From positions 1,860,001 to 1,924,000 of the forward strand of contig JARWIR010000008.1 in the NCBI GenBank assembly GCA_029959085.1: a stretch of 64,000 bases of DNA, in the 5' to 3' direction. The stretch is from Nemophila menziesii. Lineage: Eukaryota; Streptophyta; Magnoliopsida; Boraginales; Hydrophyllaceae. How positions within the stretch are numbered: position 1 is the stretch's first letter; each line of letters begins with the position of its first letter. Positions 34,520 to 44,997 of this stretch are shown one piece after another. Position numbers and translations under genes: made by a program. The notes beneath the pieces are model-generated. The model searched no databases, was not told the DNA's origin, and was given only the letters and a program-made list of their open reading frames with translations.

Positions 34520-36029
34520 TGGTGTCGCCTAGGGTGTGATAAAATAAGATAAATAATAAGTCAGAAAACAATGCACTCTCACCCTAGACAGGCACAGTAC
34601 TGCAAGTATTACAGGACGAATGAAAGTTTTAATGATAAGTTGAGTTCGTTCTCAGGGACTTAGTGTGTTATTCGAATGGGTAGCAATAACGAGTAAGAAG
34701 TAATTAATTAAAAGACATGAAAATAAAGAGAGAATAATTTGAAATAATTAATTAAACTAAGAAAAATAAAAGACAATAAAATAAATATGAAGAAATATGA
34801 GATGAGAAGTATAGCTTAGGTTTTGCTAGTATGCACTAATCCTTCTAATTCTTTCAAACAAATCTAGTTAATACGGGAGATAATTAGCTCATAAATACTT
34901 AGTCAGGATTCTAAATTCCCATACCTTAGACCTTGAGAGCCACACCATGAGGCTGGTTCAAATAGGGTATTCCTGCGCTACTAGGGTCCTAAGCAAACAA
35001 TTTCCATACATGGTGAGAATGATTAAATTGTACCCTAATGACTATCTAGTTAGAATTAGTTCTTTCAGGACCAACACTAGACGTTATGTGGTGTTTCAAT
35101 AATTAGACACCCAGCTAAGGCGATCATCTAACTATTATTAAGGTAATCCTATACTCGTGCACTAGCAAGGAAAACCGACATTAAATCAAAACACATAAAC
35201 AACTATATAGGTAAGCAGCTAATATCAGATTAAAACATGAAATTCCCAAAGAAACTTAGATATAAATAAATTAGAATTCATAGATTATACATGATGCAAA
35301 ACCCAAGCTATGGGAAGTTTAGTTCATACCTGAAGGAAATAAACTAAAGAAAAATAATAAAAGACATCATCTTGCTCTCTACAATAATTTTGATGAATAA
35401 AACCTTAAGGACTAATTACTATGAGGCAAGGATGATTTACAAGTGATATAAGGGTGTATTTATAGGTGTTTAGAAGACCTAATTCGTTTTCTTGAAGGAG
35501 AAGGTAAGTAGCGGACTCCAAGCCCAACTCAAATTCGTAACCCTAAAACATGAAATCAGGCAAGTTTTTGTTTTGGTCCTAGCAGCTTCAATACTCATCT
35601 ATTTGATGCGCATGAGTAGTCGAAAATTCATCGTCTCGGAAACATATTCAAGTTTGCTCTAGACAGTCTCTCCAAATTCCACACCGATTGTGATATATAA
35701 GCTGATTTGTGATCGTAGGTGCTGAAATTCAGATTTAAGGCAGCTTTTCCTTTTCCATGTTTTTAGCTTTCCTTTCTTTATCTCCAATTATCTCTTTCCA
35801 TATCTCTTATTCTTTGACTTGGAATCTAATTAATCTCCATAATTATCTTTAAAGCTTCACACTAAATAAATAATTAAACCCAATATGCTCTAAAATTAAT
35901 AATTTACTAAATCAAGACTCAAAATAGGAAAGTCTAACATTTCTCAAGAAAATTGATTAGAAAGACTTCTAAATCACGAAAAATGATGTCTCATCTTAAC
36001 ATAAATCTGTCACAAATGAGGAGACATCA
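34520..36029 (-). repeat. 5' LTR of element A
   Basis: The LTR is 1,510 bp with the same ends as the 3' LTR, plus scattered substitutions and small indels between the two. TATA-like tataaata lies on the minus strand at 35,457-35,464 in the same relative place as in the 3' LTR. The 46-bp hairpin is at 35,984-36,029. Confidence 0.9.
35457..35464 (-). promoter_or_regulatory. Putative TATA box of the element A 5' LTR
   Basis: TATAAATA within 'cacctataaatacaccc' on the minus strand. It is conserved in the 3' LTR (27,075-27,082), in LTR B (45,972-45,979) and in LTR C (23,254-23,261), as expected for the element promoter. Confidence 0.6.
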
Positions 36030-36654
36030 CGATTCAAGTGCGGTTCATATGGATAAGTCCTTTAAACTAAGGGGTATGACTTATAATGTGGTTAATAAAA
36101 GGCTTTAGAAAGGCTCAGAGGGGCTAAGACGCATAATAATATAATCAAGTAAAAGGGTGAGAAAGCTAAAAAGGATTAAGTGGCTTCAATATGAAAGAAG
36201 TGCTTTATTCACTTTTCTAACTACCGGATTTTGTAACTTATTCACTTTTAGTTCATAGATAAATGGGTTTTCAACTAATTTCAAACCACACGTTCTACAC
36301 ACCAATTAACTTTCCCTAAGTTCCAACTTGACACTTCTTACGCATTGCTCATTAATCTTTCCTATCTTTTACTTCCTGTTTCATACATGCATACTAAACA
36401 TATTTGTAACACCACTCAAAACATACTACTTACTATCATTGACTTAATTAAATTATGCTCAATAGGTACATTCACTATAATCGATGCCAATTCAACAATA
36501 AATTTTTTAAATTTTATGCAAAAAAAAAACAGAAAAGAAAGATGAGAACGACGAGTCCCCACCGCCAACTCAAAAGTGAATCGTGTCCCACGACTCGAAA
36601 AAGACTCAATAAACCAATAGAATTTAAACTAAACTACACTAATGCAACAAGCAA

Positions 36655-37125
36655 TTATGAAGAAGAATTAGAACGGGGTACCTTGCCATAAATCTCTTCT
36701 TGCAATTCATCTTTTGTGGGAGAATAATTTTCTATGTGCCATTTTTTTGTGAGCATGTTCCTCACACAATCCACCCTCAAAATTTCATTCCAATAGGTGT
36801 TGAAATCTATTTTTAGACTATCAATCTCTTCCATTAATCTAACTTCCCAGGCTGGTGGTGTGGATACACTTTCTGAATTTTCATTAAGATTTGAAGACGA
36901 ACCTTGATCATGTATTGGTGTCTTTTCTTTAGGCCTTTGTGGTACACTCATTCTAGCTGTTAATTTACTTTGTAGTGGTTGAGTTGTTGCCTCTATATTT
37001 GTCTTCTTTTCAATAGGCTCATCAAGGTCAATGGCCTTTTCTCTTGTAGATTCGGGTAAATTCTTGTTCTTCCCTAAGATTGAATTCTTCCTCTTGTAAT
37101 TCATAGCATCTGTTATGTTTGTCAT
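36655..37125 (-). CDS. Element B 3' ORF
   Basis: This is a 156-residue frame at the position of the element A 3' ORFs, but clearly diverged from them. It is Lys/Glu/Ser/Thr-rich with a low-complexity first half and a helix-rich second half (VRLMEEIDSLKIDF, then KKWHIENYSPTKDELQEEI). No signal peptide, membrane segment or known domain is visible. It is intact over this length even though gag-pol of B is heavily broken, which may be chance. The function is unknown. Confidence 0.45.
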   Translation of the reverse strand: MTNITDAMNYKRKNSILGKNKNLPESTREKAIDLDEPIEKKTNIEATTQPLQSKLTARMSVPQRPKEKTPIHDQGSSSNLNENSESVSTPPAWEVRLMEEIDSLKIDFNTYWNEILRVDCVRNMLTKKWHIENYSPTKDELQEEIYGKVPRSNSSS

Positions 37126-37496
37126 ATTTGATTAACCCACAACTCAAGTTACACCAAGTATAGAATTAAGTTATGAAAGATTAGTGTGGGTTAAGTTTAT
37201 TTCTTGTTGAGTGATAATCAATGGTAGAAGATGGTTTATTTGATATGTATTAGAAGAACTCTTGATAGCTTGATGAATTTGATGGTGTTTTATGGTGTGG
37301 TGTAATGGATTTGATGAAGAATATGTGTTTATGGAGGATGGAGGAAAGATTTAATGATGTTGTTGTACTTATGTGAAGGTTTATTCAAGAATTATGGTGT
37401 TTTTATAGGGTTTGGGTCTGAAATTTTCATGTTGGGAGGGTTGGAAGAGGCTAGGTTTAGCTTTTATAAGGTAATAATTCAATTGGATATCTAACC

Positions 37497-37835
37497 GGCA
37501 TAAACGGTGCACCGGGGTTGTGGTGCGGTGTACCGGACTCACACGCTGATTGAAACTGTGGGCGCAAATTGTCGGCATAGTTTTCTTACGGGGTTCTCGG
37601 CAATATACCTGATTTTCAAACCATTGTCACAGTTTTTCTTCTCTGCGGTGCACCAGAAGAATTGTGCAGTGCACCAGAAGAATTGTGCAGTGCACCAGAC
37701 CTTTTCGTTGACCAGAACCGTGGTCATGACTTGTTGACACGGTTTTATATCTTTACTATTGGCAATGAACCAGATTTAACAAATACTATAACGATTTGGA
37801 CCTATGGTGCACCGCATCTAGGGCGCGGTATACCG
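37497..37835. repeat. GC-richer GGTGCACC/GGTATACC palindrome cluster in element B
   Basis: Palindromic cores ggtgcacc, ggtgtacc, ggtatacc recur at about 37,506, 37,530, 37,647, 37,805 and 37,826. Within it, the 21-bp unit gtgcaccagaagaattgtgca repeats 2.4 times at 37,648-37,698. The location, between integrase and the 3' ORF, is the same as that of the 107-bp repeats in element A. Confidence 0.75.
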
Positions 37836-38076
37836 CACATAGCTGTTGGTTATCACAATTGTTTTCCTTCTTTTTGATCCCAAACTCATTTCCTGCACAT
37901 ATAAAACTACCTTTCTTTCCAATTAGCTTGTAAACACATTAATAATGTACACTAACTTAGTATTATACACTACAAAACATAAAACTAGTGAATAAGCAAT
38001 TAAATCGAGGGGTATCTTCCAAGAGCAATTTTGTTTAACGTCGTTTAGTTCGATGTGTTACCTCGGGTTAAGCGTG

Positions 38077-38381
38077 TGTAATGAATAAACTAGTTTACAA
38101 AGAAATAAAACAAGGAATTTAAATGCAGAAACATAAAAGACATGAATAGAATGAAACTTTATTGATTGCTTGATTATTTTCTTCACGTACATGGTAATTT
38201 ATAGATCTACATACATAGTAACTGCAACACAACTGCTATAACGGCTATAATCTATATATTTATAATATATACATAATTAATATTTACTTAATATACAACG
38301 GCTATAATTTGTCTACTTAATATATATATACATAATTAATATAAACTAATCAAATAAATATTAATACTACTATTCATAACA
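38077..38381 (-). repeat. 3' LTR of the TR-GAG element
   Basis: 305 bp, TG...CA ends on the minus strand (TGTTATG...TTACA). It differs from the other LTR at two visible sites (aaag/agag near 38,100 and aaaaga/aaatga near 38,137). Confidence 0.95.
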
Positions 38382-38395
38382 TTGCCCCCTTCTTT
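38382..38395 (-). other. Polypurine tract of the TR-GAG element
   Basis: The minus strand reads AAAGAAGGGGGCAA directly before the 3' LTR. Confidence 0.85.
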
Positions 38396-38419
38396 AAATT
38401 GAACCTTGTCCTCAAGGTT

Positions 38420-39592
38420 CTAAACTTGATAAACTTTGGTATAAACAGAACTAGAAGATATATCTGGAAGCATTTCGGCCGCCGAAGTAGAACAATTATT
38501 ATCACTTCCTGAATCTAAAAGAAACAATTGAGGCTTTGATTTACAACGATGCCCAACCACATATCGTTCATCGCAATTATAACATAGACCATTTTCTCTG
38601 CGTACTTGCATTTCGATAGGTGATAAACGACGAATGTTGTATCGGTCCGTGTGTTTAACTTGTGGAGAAGGTATACTGGTTTCTGAACTTGATAGGACTG
38701 AATTAGTAGGAGGACCAGGGGAACCAGACCAAGCAGAGTTTATTTTCATTAGTTCCATCAATTTTGACTCTTGTAGACGTGCTAAACCCATAGCATGTGA
38801 AAGTGACATAGGACGAAAAGCCAGGACTTCTGCTTTAATATCAGATTTCAGTCCTGCAACAAAGCAACTGACCAAAAAGGATGATGATAATCCAATTGTT
38901 CTGTTTGCAAGTGCTTCAAATTGCGTTTGATATTCATCTACAGATCCGTGTTGCATTAATTTTGCCAAGGATCCTTGTGGATCTTCAAATTCAGGAGGCC
39001 CAAATCGACTTTCTAAGGCTTTAGAAAATTGCTCCCATGTTGAAATTTGACGGTTTTGAGTCATGTATTGAAACCAAGGAAGTGCTTTACCATCCATATG
39101 AAATGAACATATGAGGAGACGCTGATCACTAGAAATTCGATGGTAATCAAAGAAACGTTCAGCCTTAAAAATCCAACCAGATGGATCAATACCTTCAAAA
39201 CGCGGAAAATCTAAACGCATCTGGCGTGCCTGTACAGCCGTTGGAGACGGGTTTGAGAATCTTGGCGGAGGTGGTGGTGGAATCGCTACGACTGGAACTA
39301 TAGGCGGAGGATTAATTTGTGGTGAATCAGAAGGCCCAGTAACAGTATTTTTTTCTTTCAGAAGGCGATCCAATTTGCTGTCAAGTTTGCTTTCAAGAGA
39401 AGCAATTTTAGTGACAAGATCTGATACAATTGTGGAATGATTTGTGATTGTTTCTTGAATTTGATCGATTTTGGTAGAGTGAATTGAAACAATCTCTTCA
39501 ATTTTGTCGAGTTTTGTGGAATGAATGGAAACTTTTTCTTGAAGATTTTTCACAATATCATCAAGGGTTTTCAGACGTGTACCTTCGGCCAT
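38420..39592 (-). CDS. TR-GAG Gag protein, intact
   Basis: This is an uninterrupted 390-residue frame. Residues 1-82 form a coiled coil that includes four tandem 14-residue units (21-76, IHSTKLDKIEEI-like). Residues about 83-124 are Pro-rich. Residues about 125-260 are the Retrotrans_gag core (DFPRFEGIDPSGWIFKAERFF, then WEQFSKALESRFGP, VAGLKSDIKAEV). A Cys/His cluster CYNC...GHRCK near 338 is the zinc knuckle in the form usual for chromovirus Gag. The frame ends about 40 residues later with no protease motif. The start MAEG lies 20 bases past the primer site. Gag would form particles and bind RNA in the cytoplasm. The enzymes must come from an autonomous chromovirus-like partner. Confidence 0.9.
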   Translation of the reverse strand: MAEGTRLKTLDDIVKNLQEKVSIHSTKLDKIEEIVSIHSTKIDQIQETITNHSTIVSDLVTKIASLESKLDSKLDRLLKEKNTVTGPSDSPQINPPPIVPVVAIPPPPPPRFSNPSPTAVQARQMRLDFPRFEGIDPSGWIFKAERFFDYHRISSDQRLLICSFHMDGKALPWFQYMTQNRQISTWEQFSKALESRFGPPEFEDPQGSLAKLMQHGSVDEYQTQFEALANRTIGLSSSFLVSCFVAGLKSDIKAEVLAFRPMSLSHAMGLARLQESKLMELMKINSAWSGSPGPPTNSVLSSSETSIPSPQVKHTDRYNIRRLSPIEMQVRRENGLCYNCDERYVVGHRCKSKPQLFLLDSGSDNNCSTSAAEMLPDISSSSVYTKVYQV

Positions 39593-39611
39593 GGTTGAGG
39601 CAGAGATCAGG

Positions 39612-39626
39612 CAATGAAAGCACCAA
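39612..39626 (-). other. Primer-binding-site-like sequence of the TR-GAG element
   Basis: The minus strand reads TTGGTGCTTTCATTG two bases after the 5' LTR, the expected place. The cognate tRNA was not identified from memory. Confidence 0.6.
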
Positions 39627-39628
39627 TT

Positions 39629-39933
39629 TGTAATGAATAAACTAGTTTACAGAGAAATAAAACAAGGAATTTAAATGCAGAAACATAAATGACATGAATA
39701 GAATGAAACTTTATTGATTGCTTGATTATTTTCTTCACGTACATGGTAATTTATAGATCTACATACATAGTAACTGCAACACAACTGCTATAACGGCTAT
39801 AATCTATATATTTATAATATATACATAATTAATATTTACTTAATATACAACGGCTATAATTTGTCTACTTAATATATATATACATAATTAATATAAACTA
39901 ATCAAATAAATATTAATACTACTATTCATAACA
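39629..39933 (-). repeat. 5' LTR of the TR-GAG element
   Basis: 305 bp, same ends as the 3' copy, followed by the gcgtg duplication. Confidence 0.95.
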
Positions 39934-40091
39934 GCGTGTTCTTCGAGAATTATTGTCTCCTCTCGTCCAAAGTCCTCACTATCATTGTATATTTTCAAGC
40001 GATGACCATTCACCATGAATGTCCTTTACTTGGTTGGATGATCAATTTCGATCGAGCAATGAGGTGTGACTTTCATAACAATATAAGGTCC

Positions 40092-41081
40092 TCACAAACG
40101 GGACTTAAGCTTACACGGATAGTTTGAGAATCTCGAGTTGTATAATAGTACCTTTTGTGCTCTCACGAATATCTTTGGACGAATCCGATAATCATGCCAT
40201 CTTTTTGTTTTCTCCTTGTAGAGACATGAATTATCATAAGCATGAAAACGAAATTCATCGAACTCATTCAACTGCATCATCCTTCGCTTACCCTCTAACT
40301 CTAGGTTTAAACTCAGATCCTTAATAGCCCAAAAAGCACGGGATTCAATCTTGATAAAAATATGACAAGCTTTGTCGTAGACCATGCGATAAGGAGATGC
40401 CCTAACTGGTGTTTTAAATGTTGTTCTGTAAGCCCAGAGAGCATCGTCTAATTTTAATGACTAGTCCTTCCTTGTTTTATCCAATGTCTTCTCTCGGATA
40501 GACTTGATCTCTCGGTTAAAGACCTCAGCTTGACGCTGGTTTGGGGATGATAGTCGGTTGAAGTGCGGTGTCTCACCCCAACTTACGAAGGGCGGCTCTC
40601 AACTGAAAATTTATGAAGTGGTACCTTTATCACTGATGAGAACACGTGGAGTACCATGTCTTGAAAAGATATTTGATATAAGGAATGAGATGACTGTCTT
40701 GGCATCGTTCTTTGGTATTGCCACTGCTTCTACCCAATTTGACACATAATCTACTGCTAGCAAAATATAAAGATTACCATGGGACAATATGAAGTGTCCC
40801 ATGAAATCTATTCCACATACGTCCAAGATTTTGACTTCTAAAATATTGTTGAGCAGCATCTTGTCTCTTTTTGATATATTACCAGTGAACTAGCATCTTG
40901 TACAAGTCTGAACGAATTGATGACAATCTTTGTGTAGAGTAGGCCAATGGAAACCCGATTGAAGAATTTTAGCAGTTGTTCTATCGCCTTTGAAATGTCC
41001 AACCGTATGGTGAACCATGACAACTTGCAATGATTTTTCTGGTTTCGCCCTCATGGACGCATTGTCTAATAACTTGTTCAC
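40092..41081 (-). pseudogene. Element B integrase, broken
   Basis: In order on the minus strand: the zinc-binding region at 40,890-41,081 (HHTVGHFKGDRT, then TCTRC), catalytic core at 40,611-40,859 (GIDFMG with the first Asp, [15 protein letters not shown] with the second), and the C-terminal region at 40,092-40,385 ([26 protein letters not shown]). The pieces lie in different frames and stops separate them. The third catalytic residue (Glu) region at about 40,450-40,600 is not readable in one frame. The C-terminal part corresponds to the piece fused to the protease in element A. Confidence 0.9.
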
Positions 41082-41266
41082 TGCAAATTTTGAAGAGGTA
41101 GGTCTTGTCTCAAAAGAATTGTCTGCCTCTATAAGTCAATCTCTTTCGTTGTTGTGGACTAAAATCTGTATGAAATACACCACTCACTATGAGATTAACT
41201 ATATCTTCATTCCAAGGCATGAACGCATCTTAAATTGTAAAAACCTGTTCAGCAGGGAATACCTCT

Positions 41267-41940
41267 TTAACCAATTCTGGTTCTTTGTTGCCTAGATAAA
41301 TAATTACCTACTTGATTCTCGCATCCCCTGTGGTCTCGAAAATCTATGTCAAACTCATGTAGTAACAGTACCCATCGAATAAGACGCGGCTTAGCGTCCT
41401 TTTTCTCCTTAAGATACTCAATTGCTATATGATCCGTGTATACAATAGTTTTCATTCCAAGCAGATAGGAACACAATTTATCGAAAGTATATACCACGGC
41501 TAGTAATTCTTTCTCTATCACCGTATAATTCAATTGGGCAGCGTTAAAGGTCTTACTTGCATAATAGATCGTATGGATGATCTTCTCTTTTCTCTTGCTA
41601 ACATAACACCCATGGTGTGATCATTTTCATCGCACATAAGTTCAAAGGGAGTGTTCCAATCGGGAGGTATGACAATCGGTGTGGAGATGAGTTTCTCTTT
41701 AATAATCAAAAAAGAATTAAGACATTCATCATTAAAATTAAAAGGAGTATCCATTTCAATTAAAGAACAAAGAGGTTTGGCGATCTTGGAGAAATCTGTA
41801 ATAAATCTTCTGTAAAATCCTGCGTGACCCAAGAAACTTCTCACTCCTTTAACAGAAACCGGAGGTGGTAAAGTTTTTATAACTTCAATTTTAGCACGAT
41901 AAACCTCCATTCCTGCACTCGAAGCTTTATGTCCCAACAC
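41267..41940 (-). pseudogene. Element B RT thumb/connection and RNase H, broken
   Basis: The frame at 41,530-41,940 covers the RT end (SVKGVRSFLGHAGFYRRFI) and the start of RNase H ([16 protein letters not shown]). The frame at 41,267-41,533 continues RNase H ([45 protein letters not shown]). A frameshift near 41,530 separates them. The first RNase H Asp is present as CDEND. The order RT, RNase H, integrase is the Ty3/gypsy order. Confidence 0.9.
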
Positions 41941-41959
41941 AATCCCTTATCGAACCATG

Positions 41960-42550
41960 AAGTGGCATTTCTCCCAATTAAGCACTAGATCTATTTTCTT
42001 ACATCACAGAAGTACATTTTCAAGATTGTTGAGGAACTCATCAAAACTATATCCGAAAACCAAAAAATCATCTATAAAAACCTCTAAGTATTTATCAATC
42101 ATATCCCAAAATATATCCATCCTACACCTCTGGAATGTGGCAAGTGCATTGCATAAACCAAACAACATCTTTCTATAAGCAAAGGTGCCAAAAAGACAAG
42201 TAAAAGTTGTTTTGTGTTGATCAGCGGGATCTACACAAATCTGATTATAGCCTGAATATCCTTTAAGAAAACAATAATACTCTTTCCGTGCAAGTTTGTC
42301 TAGCATCTGATCAATGAACGGCAGAGGAAAGTGATCTTTCTTTGTAGCTTTGTTGAGCTTGTGGTAATCCATGCATACATTCCACCCCATAATTGTTCTT
42401 GATGGAATGGCTTCGTTTTGATCATTAAGAATGGTAGTGATAACTCCTTACTTTGGAACACGTTGCGCTGGACTCACCCAACCACTGCTTGCAATCGGAA
42501 AGATAACACCCGCATCTAATAACTTGATTATCTCATTCCTTACAACCTCT
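41960..42550 (-). pseudogene. Element B reverse transcriptase palm, broken
   Basis: The frame at 42,004-42,390 has CMDYHKLNKATKKDHFPLPF at its start, a central FAYRKMLFGLCNALATFQ block, and FIDDF in place of the usual YxDD/FMDD active site, followed by VFGYSFDEFLNNL. The second Asp pair is therefore kept, but the frame is closed at 42,004. The upstream fingers region to 42,550 is in another frame. VFGxSFD is a feature of Athila-type RT. Confidence 0.9.
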
Positions 42551-42557
42551 TTCATTG

Positions 42558-43420
42558 CTAGCAAAGTCTTCTTTGCCCCTCTATGGATCGCCCTCCTTCC
42601 TTCTCAAGAATGATCTTATGTTTGCAAGTGGTAGGACTAATTCCCGTTATATCAGCAATAGTCCAACAAATTGCTTCTTTGTTTGCGCGAAGCACACGTA
42701 GTAACTTATCTTCTTGAGGATCTGAAAGGTTATCAGAAATAATAATAGGCAAAGTGTTGTTCATATCTAAATACGTATAGCGTAGATGGATTGGAAGCGG
42801 TTTATCTTCGAGAATAGGTGGACTGGAGATAGATGGTTTCTTCATTGGTTCAATGTCTCCTGATTCACGAAGGTGTCCATGAATTGCTCTTGGCCTACCT
42901 TCGACTGAGTTTAATGCTGCAACTTCGTCAACTATATTATCATATATTTCTAGAGATTCAAGTGCCAAGGATGCTGTTAAAGTGTCGTCAAAGCTTGATT
43001 CATTAAAAACGTCTTGCGTAATTTTTCTTATGACATCTATTTTCAAACATTCATCTTTTGTATCTGGATATTTCATAGCATTGAACACATTGAATCGTAC
43101 TCGTTCGTCTTGGACCCTCATGATCAACTCACCATTCTCGACATCTATTAGTGTACGCCCCGTGGCTAATAATGGCCTACCCAAGATGATTGGGACATTC
43201 TTATCCGCGTCGTAGTCAAGAATAATAAAATCACAAGGAAATATAAAACTACCATCTTTAACTAAAACATCTTAAATTTTACCTACTAGTTGGGAGAGGG
43301 AGCGATCTGCCATTAGTAATACTACTGGAGTGGGTACTACCTCTCCTATGTTGAGCTTCTCGAACAGGGACTTCGGCAAGAGATTGATACTCGCGCCTAC
43401 TACATAATGCTTTCCCGGTC
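42558..43420 (-). pseudogene. Element B protease and protease-RT linker, broken
   Basis: A GASINLLP-type active-site segment is readable near 43,390-43,410, with a stop between it and the downstream frame at 42,558-43,184, which starts at the GRPLLATGRTLIDVE block. The remainder is the acidic linker that precedes RT in Athila elements (LPIHLRYTYLD near 42,790). Parallel segments exist in element A protease (ILGRPF), which confirms the alignment. Confidence 0.8.
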
Positions 43421-43637
43421 AATCCTTCACCAATAGCAATAGGAATGGTAAAACTTCATGGATCTTGTAGCTTTTATGGCAACTTGCCCTGACAAATAGC
43501 ACTACACTCCTCAGGTAATCTAATCATCTCCCCGGTTTCTAAACTTCATTTGTTAGAAAGGATGTCTTTCATGAATTTCAAGTATTTTTGCATCCTTCTG
43601 AGAGCTTCTACAAGCGGTATATTGATATCTAATTTGC

Positions 43638-44960
43638 TCACCATGTCAAGGAACTTCTTAAATTCTTTTTCAATTTTCTTGTTTCTGAAACGTGATGGGA
43701 ATGGTGGAGAAGGGCATTATTATTTACCAATGAGCTCTTCTTCTTTTCTGGTGTCGTCTCTGGGACACTCTTTGGTTCATTTACCTCTTTGACTGTATCG
43801 TATATTGTTTCTTCAACCACTTTAGGAATAGGAGTTGGTTTTGTTTCTTCTACTCTGCGTGGAGTTAATTGCTTTCTACTATTTAATTCAACCGCATGAC
43901 AAGCATCATCTTGAGGAGCAATGGTATTAATTGGGAGTTTCCCTTTTGGCCTGTTTTTAAGTGTACTCGCAATTTGTGAAAGAGTATGCTCAATATTTTT
44001 AATAAACATTGACTGACTTATCTTCATGTTTTCTTCAAACAGTCCCATAAGTTCTACTATACTCGGGTTCAAACTCGAAGGTTGTTCTTGTTGAGCTTGT
44101 TGCGTTGAAAACCGAGGTGGTTCTTGATAATATTATTCATTATTTGGCACTTGTTGATAGATAGGTTGTGGCTGATAATAAGGAAATGTTACCTTGATTT
44201 TCGACCCAATTCTAATTCTGTGGGGAATAATAATTAACTGGACTTCATTGAGGATGATAATAACCATTCAAGTAATGTTTTCTTTGATGAGATACGAAAG
44301 AAAACGAAGATGGGTTCTCAATACAATTCTCCAACAAATGATTTTTTGCTCCACAACCTGGACATGAAGGTAAAGTGTGTACTAGATTTACCTGAGCTAT
44401 TGAACGTGCTTGCTCTTGTAATTCCTTAAATTGTTGTTCAAACTCTTCGATAGAGATTCTAAGGTATCTTCTTCTTATTCTGATTCTAACAGCCTACTTC
44501 TCTCAGTATCAAGAACTCTTTCCATAATAGTATGATCTTCTTCACGATCTAATAACACAAAACTTCAATCTCCTAATATATCTTCTTTTGCCTTGGACTC
44601 GCTTTTCAGTCATTCACTTCCGGTTAAAAAGAATTTGAACATAATCTAGTACATTTGTTCATGTATAACGCCTTTGATGACTCACAAATCTGAATAAATT
44701 TCTGGACATAACAAACCAGATCTTGTTGTGCAGCACCGCTAAATTATCCATGACTCACAAACTTCCCTATCATGCCTGGATCAGGTCGAAATTTAGTGGC
44801 TTGGATTTCTGGCTTGCGGATTCCTCTGGGTTGCACTCTGAATGAATGGGAAGATCTAGTTAACTATGACTTTCCATCTGTATAACATGTACAAATTAAA
44901 CTAAAAACAAAAGCGTTTAATAGAACTAACTAAAATAAAAGCACTAAATAAATGCACATG
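43638..44960 (-). pseudogene. Element B gag, heavily decayed
   Basis: A CCHC zinc knuckle (CPGCGAKNHLLENC) is readable at 44,323-44,364. Downstream, a 144-residue frame (43,638-44,072) covers the Gag C-terminal region with an 'ELMGLFEEN' and 'IKNIEHTLSQIA' helix. Upstream of the knuckle the Gag core (about 44,500-44,850) is broken into short pieces. Much more degraded than gag of element A. Confidence 0.75.
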
Positions 44961-44973
44961 ACCGACGATGTAG

Positions 44974-44991
44974 TCCCCGACAGCATCGCCA
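44974..44991 (-). other. Primer binding site of element B (tRNA-Asp type)
   Basis: The minus strand reads TGGCGATGCTGTCGGGGA, six bases after the 5' LTR. It resembles the Athila tRNA-Asp primer site with decay in the middle. Confidence 0.75.
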
Positions 44992-44997
44992 AAAACT

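Larger units (their letters stand above)
26119..36029 (-). mobile_element. Element A: complete non-autonomous Athila-type element
   Basis: It is bounded by TGGTGTCGCC...GACATCA LTRs at 34,520-36,029 (5') and 26,119-27,652 (3'). The flanks caatt and cgatt form a 5-bp target duplication with one change, consistent with CpG decay, since element B reads continuously across the site. A tRNA-Asp-type primer site and a polypurine tract are present. Coding order on the minus strand is gag, zinc knuckle, protease, integrase C-terminus, GC-rich tandem repeats, then two 3' reading frames. RT, RNase H and the integrase core are absent. It must rely on another element for replication. Confidence 0.9.
38077..39933 (-). 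mobile_element. Young gag-only LTR element (TR-GAG type)
   Basis: It has direct 305-bp LTRs at 38,077-38,381 and 39,629-39,933 and a perfect 5-bp target duplication, gcgtg, at 38,072-38,076 and 39,934-39,938. The 1,247-bp internal region holds a single open gag frame, a primer-site-like sequence and a polypurine tract. There is no protease, RT or integrase. This fits the published class of terminal-repeat retrotransposons with a GAG domain. Its near-identical LTRs make it the youngest insertion in the window. It lies in element B, between the integrase C-terminus and the GC-rich repeats. Confidence 0.93.

Noticed and set aside
38420..38480. A protease start at the end of the TR-GAG Gag (LLDSGSD)
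   Set aside because: The DSG-like triplet is followed by a Ser-rich tail and a stop. No protease fold follows, and it sits in the usual linker after the zinc knuckle.
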